A stretch of 39,131 bases of DNA from Galactobacillus timonensis (lineage in GTDB: Bacteria > Bacillota_I > Bacilli_A > Erysipelotrichales > Erysipelotrichaceae), in contig NZ_LT964739.1 of NCBI RefSeq assembly GCF_900240265.1, forward strand, positions 1,786,015 through 1,825,145, written 5' to 3'. Positions 1-8,806 of the stretch are shown in pieces. A program made the translations under genes and the position numbers. Each line of letters starts with the position of its first letter. Within the stretch, counting starts at the first letter, position 1. Under the pieces are notes generated by a model, which worked only from the letters and a program-made list of their open reading frames with translations, searched no databases and had not been told where the DNA came from.

Positions 1-2
1 TC

Positions 3-125
3 TGGTTCATCCTTTCCAAGCCGGACAACAGGTATGAAAAGATCGACTTATTTCTCAACATGGCGCTAAACGCACCAGGAAAAGTGCGATATCGGGACCG
101 GATGGCTAAAAATGTCAATAAATAA
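3..125 (+). CDS. C-terminal end of an unidentified protein (partial)
   Basis: An open frame enters from the left edge and ends at a TAA at 123-125, giving 40 residues that include KPDNRYEKIDLFLNMALN and end in AKNVNK. The composition is protein-like and mixed charged, but I do not recognise a family. It converges on ponA, which ends at 189. A short CACC/GGTG stem followed by a run of nine T lies at about 140-168 and could end its transcription. Because the other window edge coincides with an IS end, this could be the tail of another repeated element; that is a guess. Confidence 0.35.
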   Translation, partial: WFILSKPDNRYEKIDLFLNMALNAPGKVRYRDRMAKNVNK

Positions 126-188
126 GCCTATGAATACCACCCTGGTGCAAATGATGATTTTTTTTTAAATAAGGATTTTGGATATTTG

Positions 189-2894
189 TCAGCCCTGATC
201 CGTGTTGTCCTGCGACCCGGCATCCGCCGAAGGAGAGGCAGAAGGGGAAGCGCTTGGCGAAGGAGTAGGCGCCGGTTCTGGCGTCGTGATCGTAATTTCG
301 CTGTCCGATCCGGAGTCGCTGCCGGAATCACTGCCGGCTGGCGTTGTGAAGGTGACACACACCTCGTTGGAACCGCCGCCGGCCGTTTCATAGGCATAAT
401 AGCCGCAGGCTTCGGTTTCCGTGTTCGGTTCGAGGTCGACGCTCTGGGTACTGCTTTCCGTTTCACTGATCAGCTCCGCCTTCACCTGGCCATTCTGCGA
501 GATGCGGCAGCGGTAGCGGATCGGTCCGTAGACCCAGCTCCATGAGAACAGGCGTTGACCATAGGCCTCGACCAGCAGGTTGCCATTGTCATCATAGAGA
601 GAAATATCCATCGTACTGTCATCGACGGCGTCGGTGACCATGCTGGAATCAGGGTACGGCGTCCATTGCATCGTAACGGTTCCGTCATCGTTGGCACTTG
701 CCTGGAAGCTGTCAAGATTATCAACTTCAGGTGCGGTTGGATCAACGAGCGTCGCATATTCGCTCTTGATCTTTCCCGTCGTAATCAGAGACGGATCCAT
801 ACCGTCTATCGGTGAAGCGTAGGGGAAGGTACCCAGAATATGGGTGATCGTTGAGATGCCGTCCGGCTGCTGCAGATCGGCCGGCGTCCCTGAGGAGGCG
901 GTACATGCATCAAGGATCAGAGAGACAATATGGCCGCGGGTATTCAGCTGCTGCTTGGCCGTACTGAAGTAGGTTCCTTCATCCTTGACACCCTTTTCAT
1001 AGCCGACCCAGGTACAGATCGTGTACTGCGTCGTCTGGCCGACCATCCAGGTATCTTTTGCGGATCCCGTTGGAATGTTGTACTGGAGACCTTCTGTTCC
1101 CCAGTCAGAGGTTCCGGTCTTACCGAAGGTCTGATAGTCGCGGTCCAGAATCTGCAGGTAGTTGTATACGCCGCCATGGATCGCTCCGTATTCCAGCTGT
1201 GCCGCCAGATAGGCAGACTGGGAGGAGAGTACCTGTTCCTTCTGGTAGACGGGTTCAATCGGTTCCGAGGTCCCGTTTCGATATTCGATGCGCTTGATGG
1301 TATGGGGCTGAATGTAGCAGCCGCCATTCATCAGGATGGCATGGGCAGCCGCATTTTCCACCGGCGAAACAACAAAGGTAGAGCCGCCGATCGCATAGCC
1401 AACATCATAGGCCGAAGCATCAACCTGCGAAAAGTGGAAGCTGGCAATGTAGTCGCTGACGGTCTGCCAGCCGGCCGTGTCAATGACCTCCTGGAACGTC
1501 TGGATGGCAGGCGTGTTCAGGGAGGCGGCAACCGCATAGGCCAGCGTCACCTCACCATGGTACTGGCCGTTGGCATTCTTGATGACGATGTCAGTGCCAC
1601 GGTACGTGACCGGCTTATCCGTTACAACGTGACTGGTTGCCCAGCCGAGATACTCGAAGGCAAGGGCATAGTCGAGCCATGGCTTGACGGTGGATCCGGG
1701 CTGCTTGTACTGATCCGTCGCATGATTCAGCAGCATCGATCCGCCGCGGCCGTAGTTGCGTCCGCCGGCGATGGCGACGATTTCACCGGTCTGGTTGTTT
1801 TCAGCGACCGCGCCGATTTCCATCAGATCGTCAGGGTACTGTACCTCTTCATAGTTGCCGGCCTGAATATCATCCATGACCTTCTGCACGGATGTGTCGA
1901 GGCTCGTATAGATGTCCATGGCGACAGAGAGAGGATCCTGTCCGGTCAGATTCTGCGCCTCGGTGATGACGGTGTCGATATAGGCCTGGTAAGCGTAGGA
2001 GTTTCCGGCGCCGCCGCGGGTAGAATCATTGGGATCGATAAGGGTATCTTCGACCTTGATGCTGGTGGCAAGCTGATATTCCTTCTCGGTGATGTAGCCA
2101 TGGCGCTTCATCAGGGAAAGAACGGTGTTGCGGCGCGACGTTGCGTTATCAAGGAAATTATGCGGATCATAGAGGTAGGGCGCATTGATGACGCCTGCCA
2201 GCATCGCCGCTTCGGCAAGATTGAGCTCTCCTGCCTTCTTTCCGTAGTAATATTCGGCGGCCTTTTCGATGCCGCGGATATTGCCGGTTCCGCCGAAATT
2301 CATCTTGTTGAGATACATTTCGAAGATGGCTTTCTTGTTGGATACTTTTTCCAGCTGACGGGCCAGATCAATCTGCTGCACCTTGTATTCAATGGAGCGG
2401 GCAGCGGTCTGACCGGTTTCATCGTTCTGGAAATAGGTCAGCTTCACCAGCTGCATCGTAAAGGTGGATCCGCCGGAGAGGCCGTTGCGGCCAAGGATAC
2501 GGTTGCGAACGTTATCGAGTGCCGACTTGGTGAAACGGGGAAGATCGAAGCCGTTATGTTCGAAGTAGCGGCTGTCTTCGACGGCCAGAAAGGCATCAAT
2601 GAGGGATTCACTGATCTGGTCGTAGGTGATGTTTTCGCGCAACTGGGTACCGACGTCTGCGACTTCGTTGCCGTCCTTATCGTAGATATGGGAACTTTCG
2701 GCGGAGAAAAAATCATCGACAACAAGCGTAGGTTCATCCTGAACCATGCGATGAAGAACGATCATGCCGGCCGTTGCGACGATCATTTCGAGACTGACCA
2801 GGATGATCAGGATCATGGTCCATAGATTGCGCCGGTTGATGCGGCGCTTCGGTTTCCTTTTCCCGTTATGAGAAGTATGTCTTTCTGCTGTCAT
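189..2894 (-). CDS. ponA: Class A penicillin-binding protein 1A (PonA-like)
   Basis: Bifunctional peptidoglycan synthase of 901 residues, acting on the outer face of the membrane. A basic cytoplasmic N-terminus is followed by one membrane anchor (about residues 26-48). The glycosyltransferase 51 domain carries EDSRYFEHNGFD near residue 105 and GGSTFTMQLVKL. The transpeptidase domain has the nucleophile motif STVK in KQPGSTVKPW near 395, SLN in AASLNTPA, and KTG in FGKTGTSDWG. A fibronectin type III-like stretch follows (PTAPEVDNLDSF onward), then a low-complexity tail of GSDS and PSAS repeats. The length and the tail resemble B. subtilis PBP1. Its start overlaps the recU stop by 4 bp, so the two are translationally coupled, the classic recU-ponA operon. 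Confidence 0.96.
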   Translation of the reverse strand: MTAERHTSHNGKRKPKRRINRRNLWTMILIILVSLEMIVATAGMIVLHRMVQDEPTLVVDDFFSAESSHIYDKDGNEVADVGTQLRENITYDQISESLIDAFLAVEDSRYFEHNGFDLPRFTKSALDNVRNRILGRNGLSGGSTFTMQLVKLTYFQNDETGQTAARSIEYKVQQIDLARQLEKVSNKKAIFEMYLNKMNFGGTGNIRGIEKAAEYYYGKKAGELNLAEAAMLAGVINAPYLYDPHNFLDNATSRRNTVLSLMKRHGYITEKEYQLATSIKVEDTLIDPNDSTRGGAGNSYAYQAYIDTVITEAQNLTGQDPLSVAMDIYTSLDTSVQKVMDDIQAGNYEEVQYPDDLMEIGAVAENNQTGEIVAIAGGRNYGRGGSMLLNHATDQYKQPGSTVKPWLDYALAFEYLGWATSHVVTDKPVTYRGTDIVIKNANGQYHGEVTLAYAVAASLNTPAIQTFQEVIDTAGWQTVSDYIASFHFSQVDASAYDVGYAIGGSTFVVSPVENAAAHAILMNGGCYIQPHTIKRIEYRNGTSEPIEPVYQKEQVLSSQSAYLAAQLEYGAIHGGVYNYLQILDRDYQTFGKTGTSDWGTEGLQYNIPTGSAKDTWMVGQTTQYTICTWVGYEKGVKDEGTYFSTAKQQLNTRGHIVSLILDACTASSGTPADLQQPDGISTITHILGTFPYASPIDGMDPSLITTGKIKSEYATLVDPTAPEVDNLDSFQASANDDGTVTMQWTPYPDSSMVTDAVDDSTMDISLYDDNGNLLVEAYGQRLFSWSWVYGPIRYRCRISQNGQVKAELISETESSTQSVDLEPNTETEACGYYAYETAGGGSNEVCVTFTTPAGSDSGSDSGSDSEITITTPEPAPTPSPSASPSASPSADAGSQDNTDQG

Positions 2895-3490
2895 TGGTTC
2901 TCCTTGAAATACAGTTTATCGACAATCTTGAGATAGTCGACGGGGCAAAGATAATTTCCGCTGATCCTGTGTCCGTTTTCCTGAAACCATGCATACGGGA
3001 TGGAACTGCGCCCGCAGGTGCGGATATAGTCAGTCATTGTTGAGGCAACTACATAGTAGGTAATATCATACGCGATGAAGCGGACGACGACAAAGGCAAT
3101 GGCACCATGCCGCGTCACATCATCGAGATGGCGGATCTGGTGCGGGTGGATTGACTTGATGGGAAAGGATGTGCGTGAGCGGCATTCCTTGGCCTCAAAG
3201 TCAATGTATTTTTCCCGGTAGATTCCGTTGTAGTCGGTCGTGCTTGGAACCTTGAAATAGGCTTCGGTGATCTTGGCCGCCGAGCGGGCCGGATAGTCGA
3301 CCTTGACGATCGTGACCGGCGTCGGCTTCTTGTAGATGACGGCCTTGTCCTGCTGCAGGTACCATTCGTTGGAGCGGTTGAGATCGTGCTCCAGCGCCAT
3401 GCCGCGATCGGCAGCGGATACTTTCGTGCTCGCTTTTTCTTCGGCGGCCGTGGTGGGGCTGCGTTTGATGTGTACGGGATAGTTGATCAT
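2891..3490 (-). CDS. recU: Holliday junction resolvase RecU
   Basis: Homodimeric nuclease that cleaves Holliday junctions in Gram-positive bacteria and modulates RecA. The 199-residue length is usual for the family. Family features seen: the start of the nuclease fold at RGMALEHDLNRSN near residue 48, the catalytic segment DFEAKE (Glu-x-Lys) near 100, and HPHQIRHLDDV with the conserved GAIAFVVVRF strand. ATG at 3490 is preceded by a -10 box but only a weak ribosome binding site. The 4-bp overlap with ponA and divergence from gpsB match the arrangement in B. subtilis, where wall synthesis and chromosome segregation genes are linked. Confidence 0.95.
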   Translation of the reverse strand: MINYPVHIKRSPTTAAEEKASTKVSAADRGMALEHDLNRSNEWYLQQDKAVIYKKPTPVTIVKVDYPARSAAKITEAYFKVPSTTDYNGIYREKYIDFEAKECRSRTSFPIKSIHPHQIRHLDDVTRHGAIAFVVVRFIAYDITYYVVASTMTDYIRTCGRSSIPYAWFQENGHRISGNYLCPVDYLKIVDKLYFKENQ

Positions 3491-3513
3491 CTTGTTTTTC
3501 TGCCTATGGGATG

Positions 3514-3519
3514 ATTATA
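3514..3519 (-). promoter_or_regulatory. -10 box of the recU-ponA operon
   Basis: On the minus strand TATAAT reads 24 bases upstream of the recU ATG. I cannot assign a convincing -35. The 126-bp gap 3491-3616 must hold both this promoter and that of gpsB, which has GATAAT at about 3584-3589 on the plus strand. Confidence 0.55.
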
Positions 3520-3616
3520 CAGTTTATGGCGGCAGAAGAAAAAGAGGCGGGCTTCGCATTGCACCGGCGGGAAATAACTGCGATAATAAGAAGGGCACGG
3601 GAGGCGTGCATTCGCT

Positions 3617-3961
3617 ATGGCAGGGAAAGTAAATCTGGACATTCAGACGATTCTTGATAAGGAGTTTGACATTGACCTGAAGGGCTATAGTGCTTCGCAG
3701 GTCGATGCGTTTCTTGATCTGGTAATGGAGGATTATGAGACGTATCAGAATACGCTGAGTGAGCTCAATGAGAAGATTGCTGAGCTGGAGCGGACAAATG
3801 CGTCGCTGCGTGCGAAACTGATCGAGGAAGAGGGCCATACCAGGGCTCTGGAGGCAAATACTCCGGCGGCCAGCGGGGCGGCAAACGTGGATATTCTGCG
3901 GCGGCTGTCGCGCCTTGAGGAGCAGGTGTTCGAGGATCAGAAGAAAACGGAAAATCAGTAA
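3617..3961 (+). CDS. gpsB: Cell-cycle protein GpsB
   Basis: DivIVA-family septal adaptor of 114 residues that couples class A penicillin-binding proteins to the division site. The N-terminal DivIVA-like lipid-binding domain is clear: ILDKEFDIDLKGYSASQVDAFLDLV. A coiled coil (about residues 38-72), a short linker and the GpsB-type C-terminal trimerisation helix NVDILRRLSRLEEQVF follow. The SD GGGAGG lies upstream of ATG 3617. GpsB binds PBP1 through its N-terminal domain in B. subtilis, so divergence from ponA fits its role. Its stop codon abuts the RNase P RNA, as in Bacillus. Confidence 0.96.
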   Translation: MAGKVNLDIQTILDKEFDIDLKGYSASQVDAFLDLVMEDYETYQNTLSELNEKIAELERTNASLRAKLIEEEGHTRALEANTPAASGAANVDILRRLSRLEEQVFEDQKKTENQ

Positions 3962-4315
3962 CATTCGGGCAGCCGCTGGTCTGATGAGGATCAGAGGAAA
4001 GTCCATGCTCGCACCGTCTGTGATGGCGGTAGTGTTTGTGCAGGTCCAATCAATAAGGCCTGGCAGTTCTTCGGAACTGACGGCAGGCGGACACCTAAAA
4101 GGGAAACCTCATGGTCGATGCCTCGAACGTGTCACAGTGACGTAGTCCTTCTGGAAACAGTGGGAGTGGAACGCGATAAACCCCGCAAGCGAGAAATCCA
4201 AATTTGGTAGGAGAATTCCGGGATGCGAAGCGAAGCGGACCGGAGGGGCTGAAAGGCTCAGATAAATGGCTGCCACCGGGAATCCGGGACAGAACATGGC
4301 TTACAGAGTGTGATG
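3960..4315 (+). ncRNA. rnpB: RNase P RNA, class B type
   Basis: Catalytic RNA that matures tRNA 5' ends. The conserved blocks appear in order: GAGGAAAGTCCATGCTCGC near 3990-4010, CGGTAGTG, CTGACGGCAGG, CACAGTGACG near 4132, GTGGAACGCGATAAACCCC near 4167, AAATTTGGTAGG and ACAGAACATGGCTTACAGA near 4290-4307. The P1 helix can be drawn between ACATTC (3961-3966) and GAGTGT (4306-4311), which sets the ends. It sits directly after gpsB, as in B. subtilis, and the blocks follow the Bacillus (class B) form rather than the E. coli form. The first bases overlap the gpsB stop codon, so it may be transcribed together with gpsB or from a promoter within it. Confidence 0.96.
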
Positions 4316-4320
4316 ATTCG

Positions 4321-4348
4321 GAGAGGGTGGCCGTTCACCCTCTCTTTT
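4321..4348 (+). terminator. Rho-independent terminator of rnpB
   Basis: GAGAGGGTG pairs with CACCCTCTC around a 6-base loop and is followed by TTTTC. It lies immediately after the RNase P RNA. Confidence 0.92.
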
Positions 4349-4425
4349 CTGTTGAATGCGGCAGGACGAAGGGCAGGAATGGGTTGTGATATACTGAGAG
4401 AGATATTTTTAAGGAGAGAACGGGG

Positions 4426-5019
4426 ATGAATCTTCCAAATCGTCTGACAATATTCCGTATTATTCTGGTGCCGGTTGTGGTGCTTGTTTATCTGTTTCCG
4501 TATGCGCAGTTCGGCATTGAGCCGGTGACGTATTACATCGGGGCTGTGCCGCTGTCGATGGTGAACATCGTGAGTCTGATCATTTATGTGGTGGCGGCGC
4601 TGACCGATGCGCTGGACGGGCACCTTGCACGCAGCCGCAACATGATTACGACATTCGGTAAGTTTGCGGATCCGATCGCTGACAAGATGTTGACGACGAC
4701 GATGTTTCTGCTTTTTGTGAGCCGTGGCATCATTTCGCCGGTTCCGGTGATCATCATGATCTGCCGTGACATTGTTGTGGATGGCTGCCGGATGCTGGCG
4801 GCGACCAACGGCAAGGTTGTGGCTGCCCAGATGCTCGGCAAGGTGAAGACAGTTCTGCAGATGGTTACGATTGCGCTGATTCTTCTGAACAATCTGCCGT
4901 TTGAGCTGTGGAGTCTTCCGGTGAGCGATGTGCTGCTGTGGATGTCGGCGTTTGTGTCGCTGGCTTCGGGCATCAGCTATATGAATCAGCTCAAGGGCGA
5001 CATCATGGAGTCGAAATAA
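4426..5019 (+). CDS. pgsA: CDP-diacylglycerol--glycerol-3-phosphate 3-phosphatidyltransferase
   Basis: Integral membrane enzyme making phosphatidylglycerol phosphate, the committed step to phosphatidylglycerol and cardiolipin. The CDP-alcohol phosphotransferase signature D-G-x2-A-R-x8-G-x3-D-x3-D is complete in DALDGHLARSRN and the following FGKFADPIAD (about residues 61-86). Several hydrophobic helices flank it, and the 197-residue length is normal. The start ATG has the SD AAGGAGA; a TATACT -10 lies at 4390-4395. It precedes recA as in B. subtilis, but the cinA gene usual between them is absent. Confidence 0.95.
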   Translation: MNLPNRLTIFRIILVPVVVLVYLFPYAQFGIEPVTYYIGAVPLSMVNIVSLIIYVVAALTDALDGHLARSRNMITTFGKFADPIADKMLTTTMFLLFVSRGIISPVPVIIMICRDIVVDGCRMLAATNGKVVAAQMLGKVKTVLQMVTIALILLNNLPFELWSLPVSDVLLWMSAFVSLASGISYMNQLKGDIMESK

Positions 5020-5091
5020 TCATTATTTTCAACTTTGTTTCGGTATGGCGGCATCGTTTGACTATGAAAACGGTGTAAGGAGAAAAATGAT

Positions 5092-6156
5092 ATGGCAAAA
5101 GAGAAAACGGATGCACCTGTTCGCAGCAGCGACGACAAGAAGGATCAGCTGCTTGCGGAGGCGCTGAAGACCATTGAAAAGGAGTATGGCAAAGGGGCGA
5201 TCATGCGTCTGGGCGACCGGGCGGATGTTGCTGTCGATGCGATTCCGACGGGTTCGCTGGCACTGGATGCGGCACTTGGCATCGGCGGCTACCCGAAGGG
5301 AAGAATCATTGAGATCTACGGTCCGGAATCTTCGGGCAAGACGACGCTGGCTCTGCATGCGATTGCGGAGTGTCAGAAGGGCGGGGGCCGCTGTGCCTTC
5401 ATTGATGCGGAAAATGCAATTGATCCGGTCTATGCGAAGCATCTTGGTGTCAATATCGATGAGCTGATTCTTTCGCAGCCGGATTCCGGGGAACAAGCCC
5501 TGGATATCTGCGAAGTTCTTGTTAAGAGCGGTGCCATTGATCTGGTGGTCGTTGACTCGGTTGCGGCCCTTGTTCCGCAGGCGGAGCTGGATGGCGAGAT
5601 GGGTGACAGTTCGGTCGGTCTGCAGGCACGTCTGATGTCAAAGGCGATGCGCAAGCTGGCCGGCGTCATGAATCATTCGCAGACGACGGCAATCTTCATC
5701 AACCAGCTGCGTGAAAAGGTCGGCGTGATGTTCGGAAATCCGGAGACGACGCCGGGCGGCCGGGCGCTGAAGTTCTATGCTTCGGTGCGTTTGGATGTGA
5801 GACGTTCGGAGACGCTGAAGGACGGGCAGGATGCCTATGGCAACGTTGTGAAGATCAAGGTTGTCAAGAACAAGGTTGCGCCGCCGTTCCGTACGGCTGT
5901 TGTGAACATGATTTATGGCGAAGGAATTTCGCATGTGGATGAGGTGATTACGCTGGCGGTGGAACATGAGCTTCTGGAAAAGGCCGGCGCATGGTTCTCC
6001 TACAAGGGGGAAAAGGTCGGCCAGGGTCTCGCGGCGACGCGGGCGTGGCTGCGGGCGCATCCGGAAATCGATGCCGAACTGACGCAGCAGCTGCGTGAAA
6101 TCCTCTTCAAGAAGGACGGCGAAACCGACGCTGCGACAGCGGCAAATCAGGAATAA
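5092..6156 (+). CDS. recA: DNA recombinase RecA
   Basis: ATP-dependent strand-exchange protein and SOS co-protease, 354 residues. Walker A is GPESSGKTT near residue 80, and the loop region [20 protein letters not shown] is nearly canonical. The RecA signature block [14 protein letters not shown] is present. One segment departs from the usual AEHALDP: here it reads AENAIDP, a His to Asn and Leu to Ile change near residue 110. The SD TAAGGAG precedes ATG 5092. I found no clear Bacillus-type SOS box (CGAAC-N4-GTTCG) in 5020-5091. Downstream of pgsA, upstream of rny, as in the conserved Firmicutes order. Confidence 0.98.
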   Translation: MAKEKTDAPVRSSDDKKDQLLAEALKTIEKEYGKGAIMRLGDRADVAVDAIPTGSLALDAALGIGGYPKGRIIEIYGPESSGKTTLALHAIAECQKGGGRCAFIDAENAIDPVYAKHLGVNIDELILSQPDSGEQALDICEVLVKSGAIDLVVVDSVAALVPQAELDGEMGDSSVGLQARLMSKAMRKLAGVMNHSQTTAIFINQLREKVGVMFGNPETTPGGRALKFYASVRLDVRRSETLKDGQDAYGNVVKIKVVKNKVAPPFRTAVVNMIYGEGISHVDEVITLAVEHELLEKAGAWFSYKGEKVGQGLAATRAWLRAHPEIDAELTQQLREILFKKDGETDAATAANQE

Positions 6157-6170
6157 GGCAATGAAACAAA

Positions 6171-6211
6171 GGGGAGGATTCTGTATTGCAGTGTCCTCCT
6201 TGCTTTTGCTT
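6171..6211 (+). terminator. Probable recA terminator
   Basis: GGGGAGGA (6171-6178) can pair with TCCTCCTT (6194-6201), with two G-T wobbles and a 15-base loop. A T-rich tail GCTTTTGCTT follows. The stem is modest. Confidence 0.5.
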
Positions 6212-6227
6212 CCTGTCATTGACTGTT

Positions 6228-6233
6228 TATAAT
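6228..6233 (+). promoter_or_regulatory. -10 box of the DegV-family gene
   Basis: TATAAT at 6228-6233 lies 28 bases upstream of ATG 6262, with the SD GAAGGA between them. No good -35 hexamer is visible. Confidence 0.55.
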
Positions 6234-6261
6234 AAGCTGACAGGTGAAGGAACAGATATTG

Positions 6262-7146
6262 ATGAGTAACTATTTGATTGCGACGGCTTCCACTTGTGAT
6301 ATTGATGCGTCGTGGCTGGCCTGCCATGATGTTCCGTTTGTTTCCTATTCGTTCTCCATTGACGGACAGGAATACCAGGATGACTGTACGAGTGCGACGC
6401 GAAACTTTGTATATAAAGAGATGCGGGCGGGGAAGATGGTTCATACGTCTGCCATTTCGGTCTTTGGGTATTACAACTTTTTTTCGAAGCTTCTGATGCG
6501 GGGGAAGGACATCATCTATGTGGATATGTCGCGGGCGATCTCCTCATCGGTATCAAACTGTGAAAAGGCTCTGGAACAGATCCGTTCGGAGTATCCGGAG
6601 CGTAGGATCTATTTCATGGACAGCTACTGCATTACGGCGGGTCTCAATCTTTTTGTGCGGGAACTGGTGCGTCGTCATGAGGCGGGTACGTCCTATGGGG
6701 ATCTGATTGCCTGGGGCGAGGCTCATAAGCTGGAGTATATTCACCGCTTCATGGTTGAAGATCTGACGTGGCTACGCAAGGGCGGACGGCTGTCGAATGC
6801 TTCGGCGCTTCTGGGAACGATTCTTGCAATCAAGCCGGAGCTGTATGTGGATTGTGAGGGAAAGCTGATTGCCTTTGAACAGGCACATGGGAGAAAGCGG
6901 GCAATCAAGCGGATGCTGGAGGAGGCTTCAAAGGATCTGGCTCCGTATACGGCAGATGAGCCGGTGCTCATTGAGACGGCCGATGATCCGGAAGATGGTG
7001 AGAAACTGATTCCGGTTGTGAAGGAAATGTATCCGCAGCTGGCGAAGGCAGACTTTGAAATTCTGGCTGTGGGGCCGACGATCTGTGCCCATGTGGGACC
7101 GGATTTTCTGGCGTTTGCATATCATGGTACGAAGCGCATTCTCTAG
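6262..7146 (+). CDS. DegV family fatty-acid-binding protein
   Basis: About 294 residues. DegV/FakB-type proteins bind a fatty acid and present it to the fatty acid kinase FakA for entry into phospholipid synthesis. The N-terminal motif, usually TDSTCDL, reads TASTCDID here. The family segments DGQEYQDDC, HTSAIS and WLRKGGRLSNASALLGTILAIKPEL are recognisable. An upstream in-frame GTG at 6244 overlaps the SD, so I prefer ATG 6262. It sits between recA and rny, a place not occupied by a DegV gene in B. subtilis, and is bracketed by its own -10 box and terminator. Function beyond lipid binding cannot be read from the sequence. Confidence 0.9.
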   Translation: MSNYLIATASTCDIDASWLACHDVPFVSYSFSIDGQEYQDDCTSATRNFVYKEMRAGKMVHTSAISVFGYYNFFSKLLMRGKDIIYVDMSRAISSSVSNCEKALEQIRSEYPERRIYFMDSYCITAGLNLFVRELVRRHEAGTSYGDLIAWGEAHKLEYIHRFMVEDLTWLRKGGRLSNASALLGTILAIKPELYVDCEGKLIAFEQAHGRKRAIKRMLEEASKDLAPYTADEPVLIETADDPEDGEKLIPVVKEMYPQLAKADFEILAVGPTICAHVGPDFLAFAYHGTKRIL

Positions 7147-7167
7147 GCGGGGATGCGCTTTTCCTTT
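7132..7167 (+). terminator. Terminator of the DegV-family gene
   Basis: AAGCGCAT (7132-7139) pairs with ATGCGCTT (7153-7160), followed by TTCCTTTC. The left arm lies inside the last codons of the gene. Confidence 0.8.
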
Positions 7168-7168
7168 C

Positions 7169-7196
7169 TTGAGAACAACCGGCTGTGCGGTATAAT
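7169..7196 (+). promoter_or_regulatory. Promoter of rny-ymdB
   Basis: TTGAGA (7169-7174), a 16-base spacer and TATAAT (7191-7196). It leaves a 5' untranslated region of about 50 bases before ATG 7253, which has the SD GGAGGAG. Confidence 0.8.
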
Positions 7197-7252
7197 ATTT
7201 ATCGAGAGCAATCTCAGTTAGTTACGATATCAGAGAAAATGGAGGAGAATCT

Positions 7253-8803
7253 ATGAATTACGGATTTCTCATTTTAGCTGGTATTGTCGGAATTGTTGTT
7301 GGAATCGTCATCATGATGATTTCCAGCAAGGCAGGACTGGATAAAGCCAAGATCGAGGCAGACTCCATCCTGGAAGAAAGCAAGTCCAAGGCAGATACCA
7401 TTGTCAAGCAGGCACAGATCGATGGCCAGAAGGCGGCATTTGATCTGCGTCAGCAGGCTGACAAGGAGATCAAGGATCGCGAAAACAAGATTCAGCAGAT
7501 GGAAAACCGTCTGAACCGTGACCAGGATCGTCTTTCAGTACGTGAGGAAAATCTGACCGCTAAGGAAAAGAAGCTCGATGAAAAGGGCAGACTTGCGGAC
7601 GCAAAACTGGCAAATATCAGCAAAATGGAAGCGGATCTTCAGCAGAAGATCGACAGTCAGATCGAGGTCCTGGAACGGACCGCCTCTCTTTCGCAGGAAG
7701 ATGCGAAGAAGGAGCTGATGGATGCGGTCGCCAAGAAGAGTGAGAAGGAAATCTCCGCTTACCTGCATGAGCAGGATGAAATTGCGCAGTCGCGGGCAGC
7801 TGACCAGGCGCGCAATATCATTGCGACAGCCATTCAGCGCTACAGTCAGGAAGAGACCATTGACCGTACGGTTTCAGTTGTGACGCTTCCCAATGAAGAT
7901 ATGAAGGGACGCATCATCGGCCGTGAGGGCCGCAACATCAAGGCGATCGAGCAGGCGACGGGCGTTGACCTGATCATTGACGATACGCCGGATGCGATCA
8001 CCATTTCGTGCTTCAACCCGGTACGCCGTGAGATTGCGCGGCAGTCGCTGGAAATCCTGATGAAGGATGGCCGTATTCAGCCGGGCCGCATTGAAGAAGT
8101 AGTAAATAAGGTAACCAAGGAGCTGGATGAGTCCATTATGAAGATCGGCGATGAGGCGATCTTCCAGCTGGGCATCAACCGGATGAACAGGGAGCTGACG
8201 CGTCTTGTCGGTACGCTGCGCTACCGGTACAGCTATGGTCAGAATGTTCTTCAGCATTCGATGGAAGTCGCTACGTTTGCCGGCATCATGGCGGCGGAGC
8301 TGGGCCTGAATCAGCAGCTTGCGAAGCGGGCAGGTCTTCTGCATGATATCGGCAAGGCTGTTGACTTCGAGCAGGAAGGCAGCCATGTGGAGCTTGGCGC
8401 AAAGGTTGCCAAGAAGTATGGCGAGAATGCGATCGTTGTGAATGCAATCGAGTCGCACCATGGTGACAAGGAGCCGGAAGATATCATTGCGGTTCTGGTA
8501 GCGGCGGCAGATACGCTGAGCGCTGCGCGTCCGGGTGCACGCTTTGAATCAATGGAGAACTACATTGAGCGTCTGGAGAAGCTGGAGGAAATTGCCAAGA
8601 GCTTCGATGGCGTCGATAAGGCATTTGCGATCCAGGCGGGTCGTGAGGTACGCATCATGGTTCAGCCGGAAAAGGTCAACGATGAACGTATGACCAAAAT
8701 CGCCCACGACATCAAGGATCGGGTGGAGAGTGAGATGACCTATCCGGGTCAGATCAAGATCACACTGATCCGTGAGGTACGTGTGCAGGAAGTAGCCCAG
8801 TAA
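7253..8803 (+). CDS. rny: Ribonuclease Y
   Basis: Membrane-anchored endoribonuclease that initiates mRNA decay in many Firmicutes. The 516 residues show the standard plan: an N-terminal membrane helix (about 4-25), a long charged coiled coil (about 30-190), a KH RNA-binding domain with MKGRIIGREGRNIKAIEQATG near 220, and an HD metal-dependent hydrolase domain with HSMEVATFAG near 335 and LLHDIGKAVD near 363. The SD GGAGGAG precedes the ATG. ymdB begins 3 bp after the stop, and the pair is a long-conserved operon. Confidence 0.98.
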   Translation: MNYGFLILAGIVGIVVGIVIMMISSKAGLDKAKIEADSILEESKSKADTIVKQAQIDGQKAAFDLRQQADKEIKDRENKIQQMENRLNRDQDRLSVREENLTAKEKKLDEKGRLADAKLANISKMEADLQQKIDSQIEVLERTASLSQEDAKKELMDAVAKKSEKEISAYLHEQDEIAQSRAADQARNIIATAIQRYSQEETIDRTVSVVTLPNEDMKGRIIGREGRNIKAIEQATGVDLIIDDTPDAITISCFNPVRREIARQSLEILMKDGRIQPGRIEEVVNKVTKELDESIMKIGDEAIFQLGINRMNRELTRLVGTLRYRYSYGQNVLQHSMEVATFAGIMAAELGLNQQLAKRAGLLHDIGKAVDFEQEGSHVELGAKVAKKYGENAIVVNAIESHHGDKEPEDIIAVLVAAADTLSAARPGARFESMENYIERLEKLEEIAKSFDGVDKAFAIQAGREVRIMVQPEKVNDERMTKIAHDIKDRVESEMTYPGQIKITLIREVRVQEVAQ

Positions 8804-8806
8804 ACG

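Noticed and set aside
930..2825. Long open frame (631 codons) on the plus strand
   Set aside because: It lies wholly antisense to ponA, whose motifs are unambiguous, and its translation shows no family and no start signal.
5020..5091. LexA (SOS) box upstream of recA
   Set aside because: No CGAAC-N4-GTTCG-like palindrome; CGTTTGACTATGAAAACG only loosely resembles an inverted repeat.
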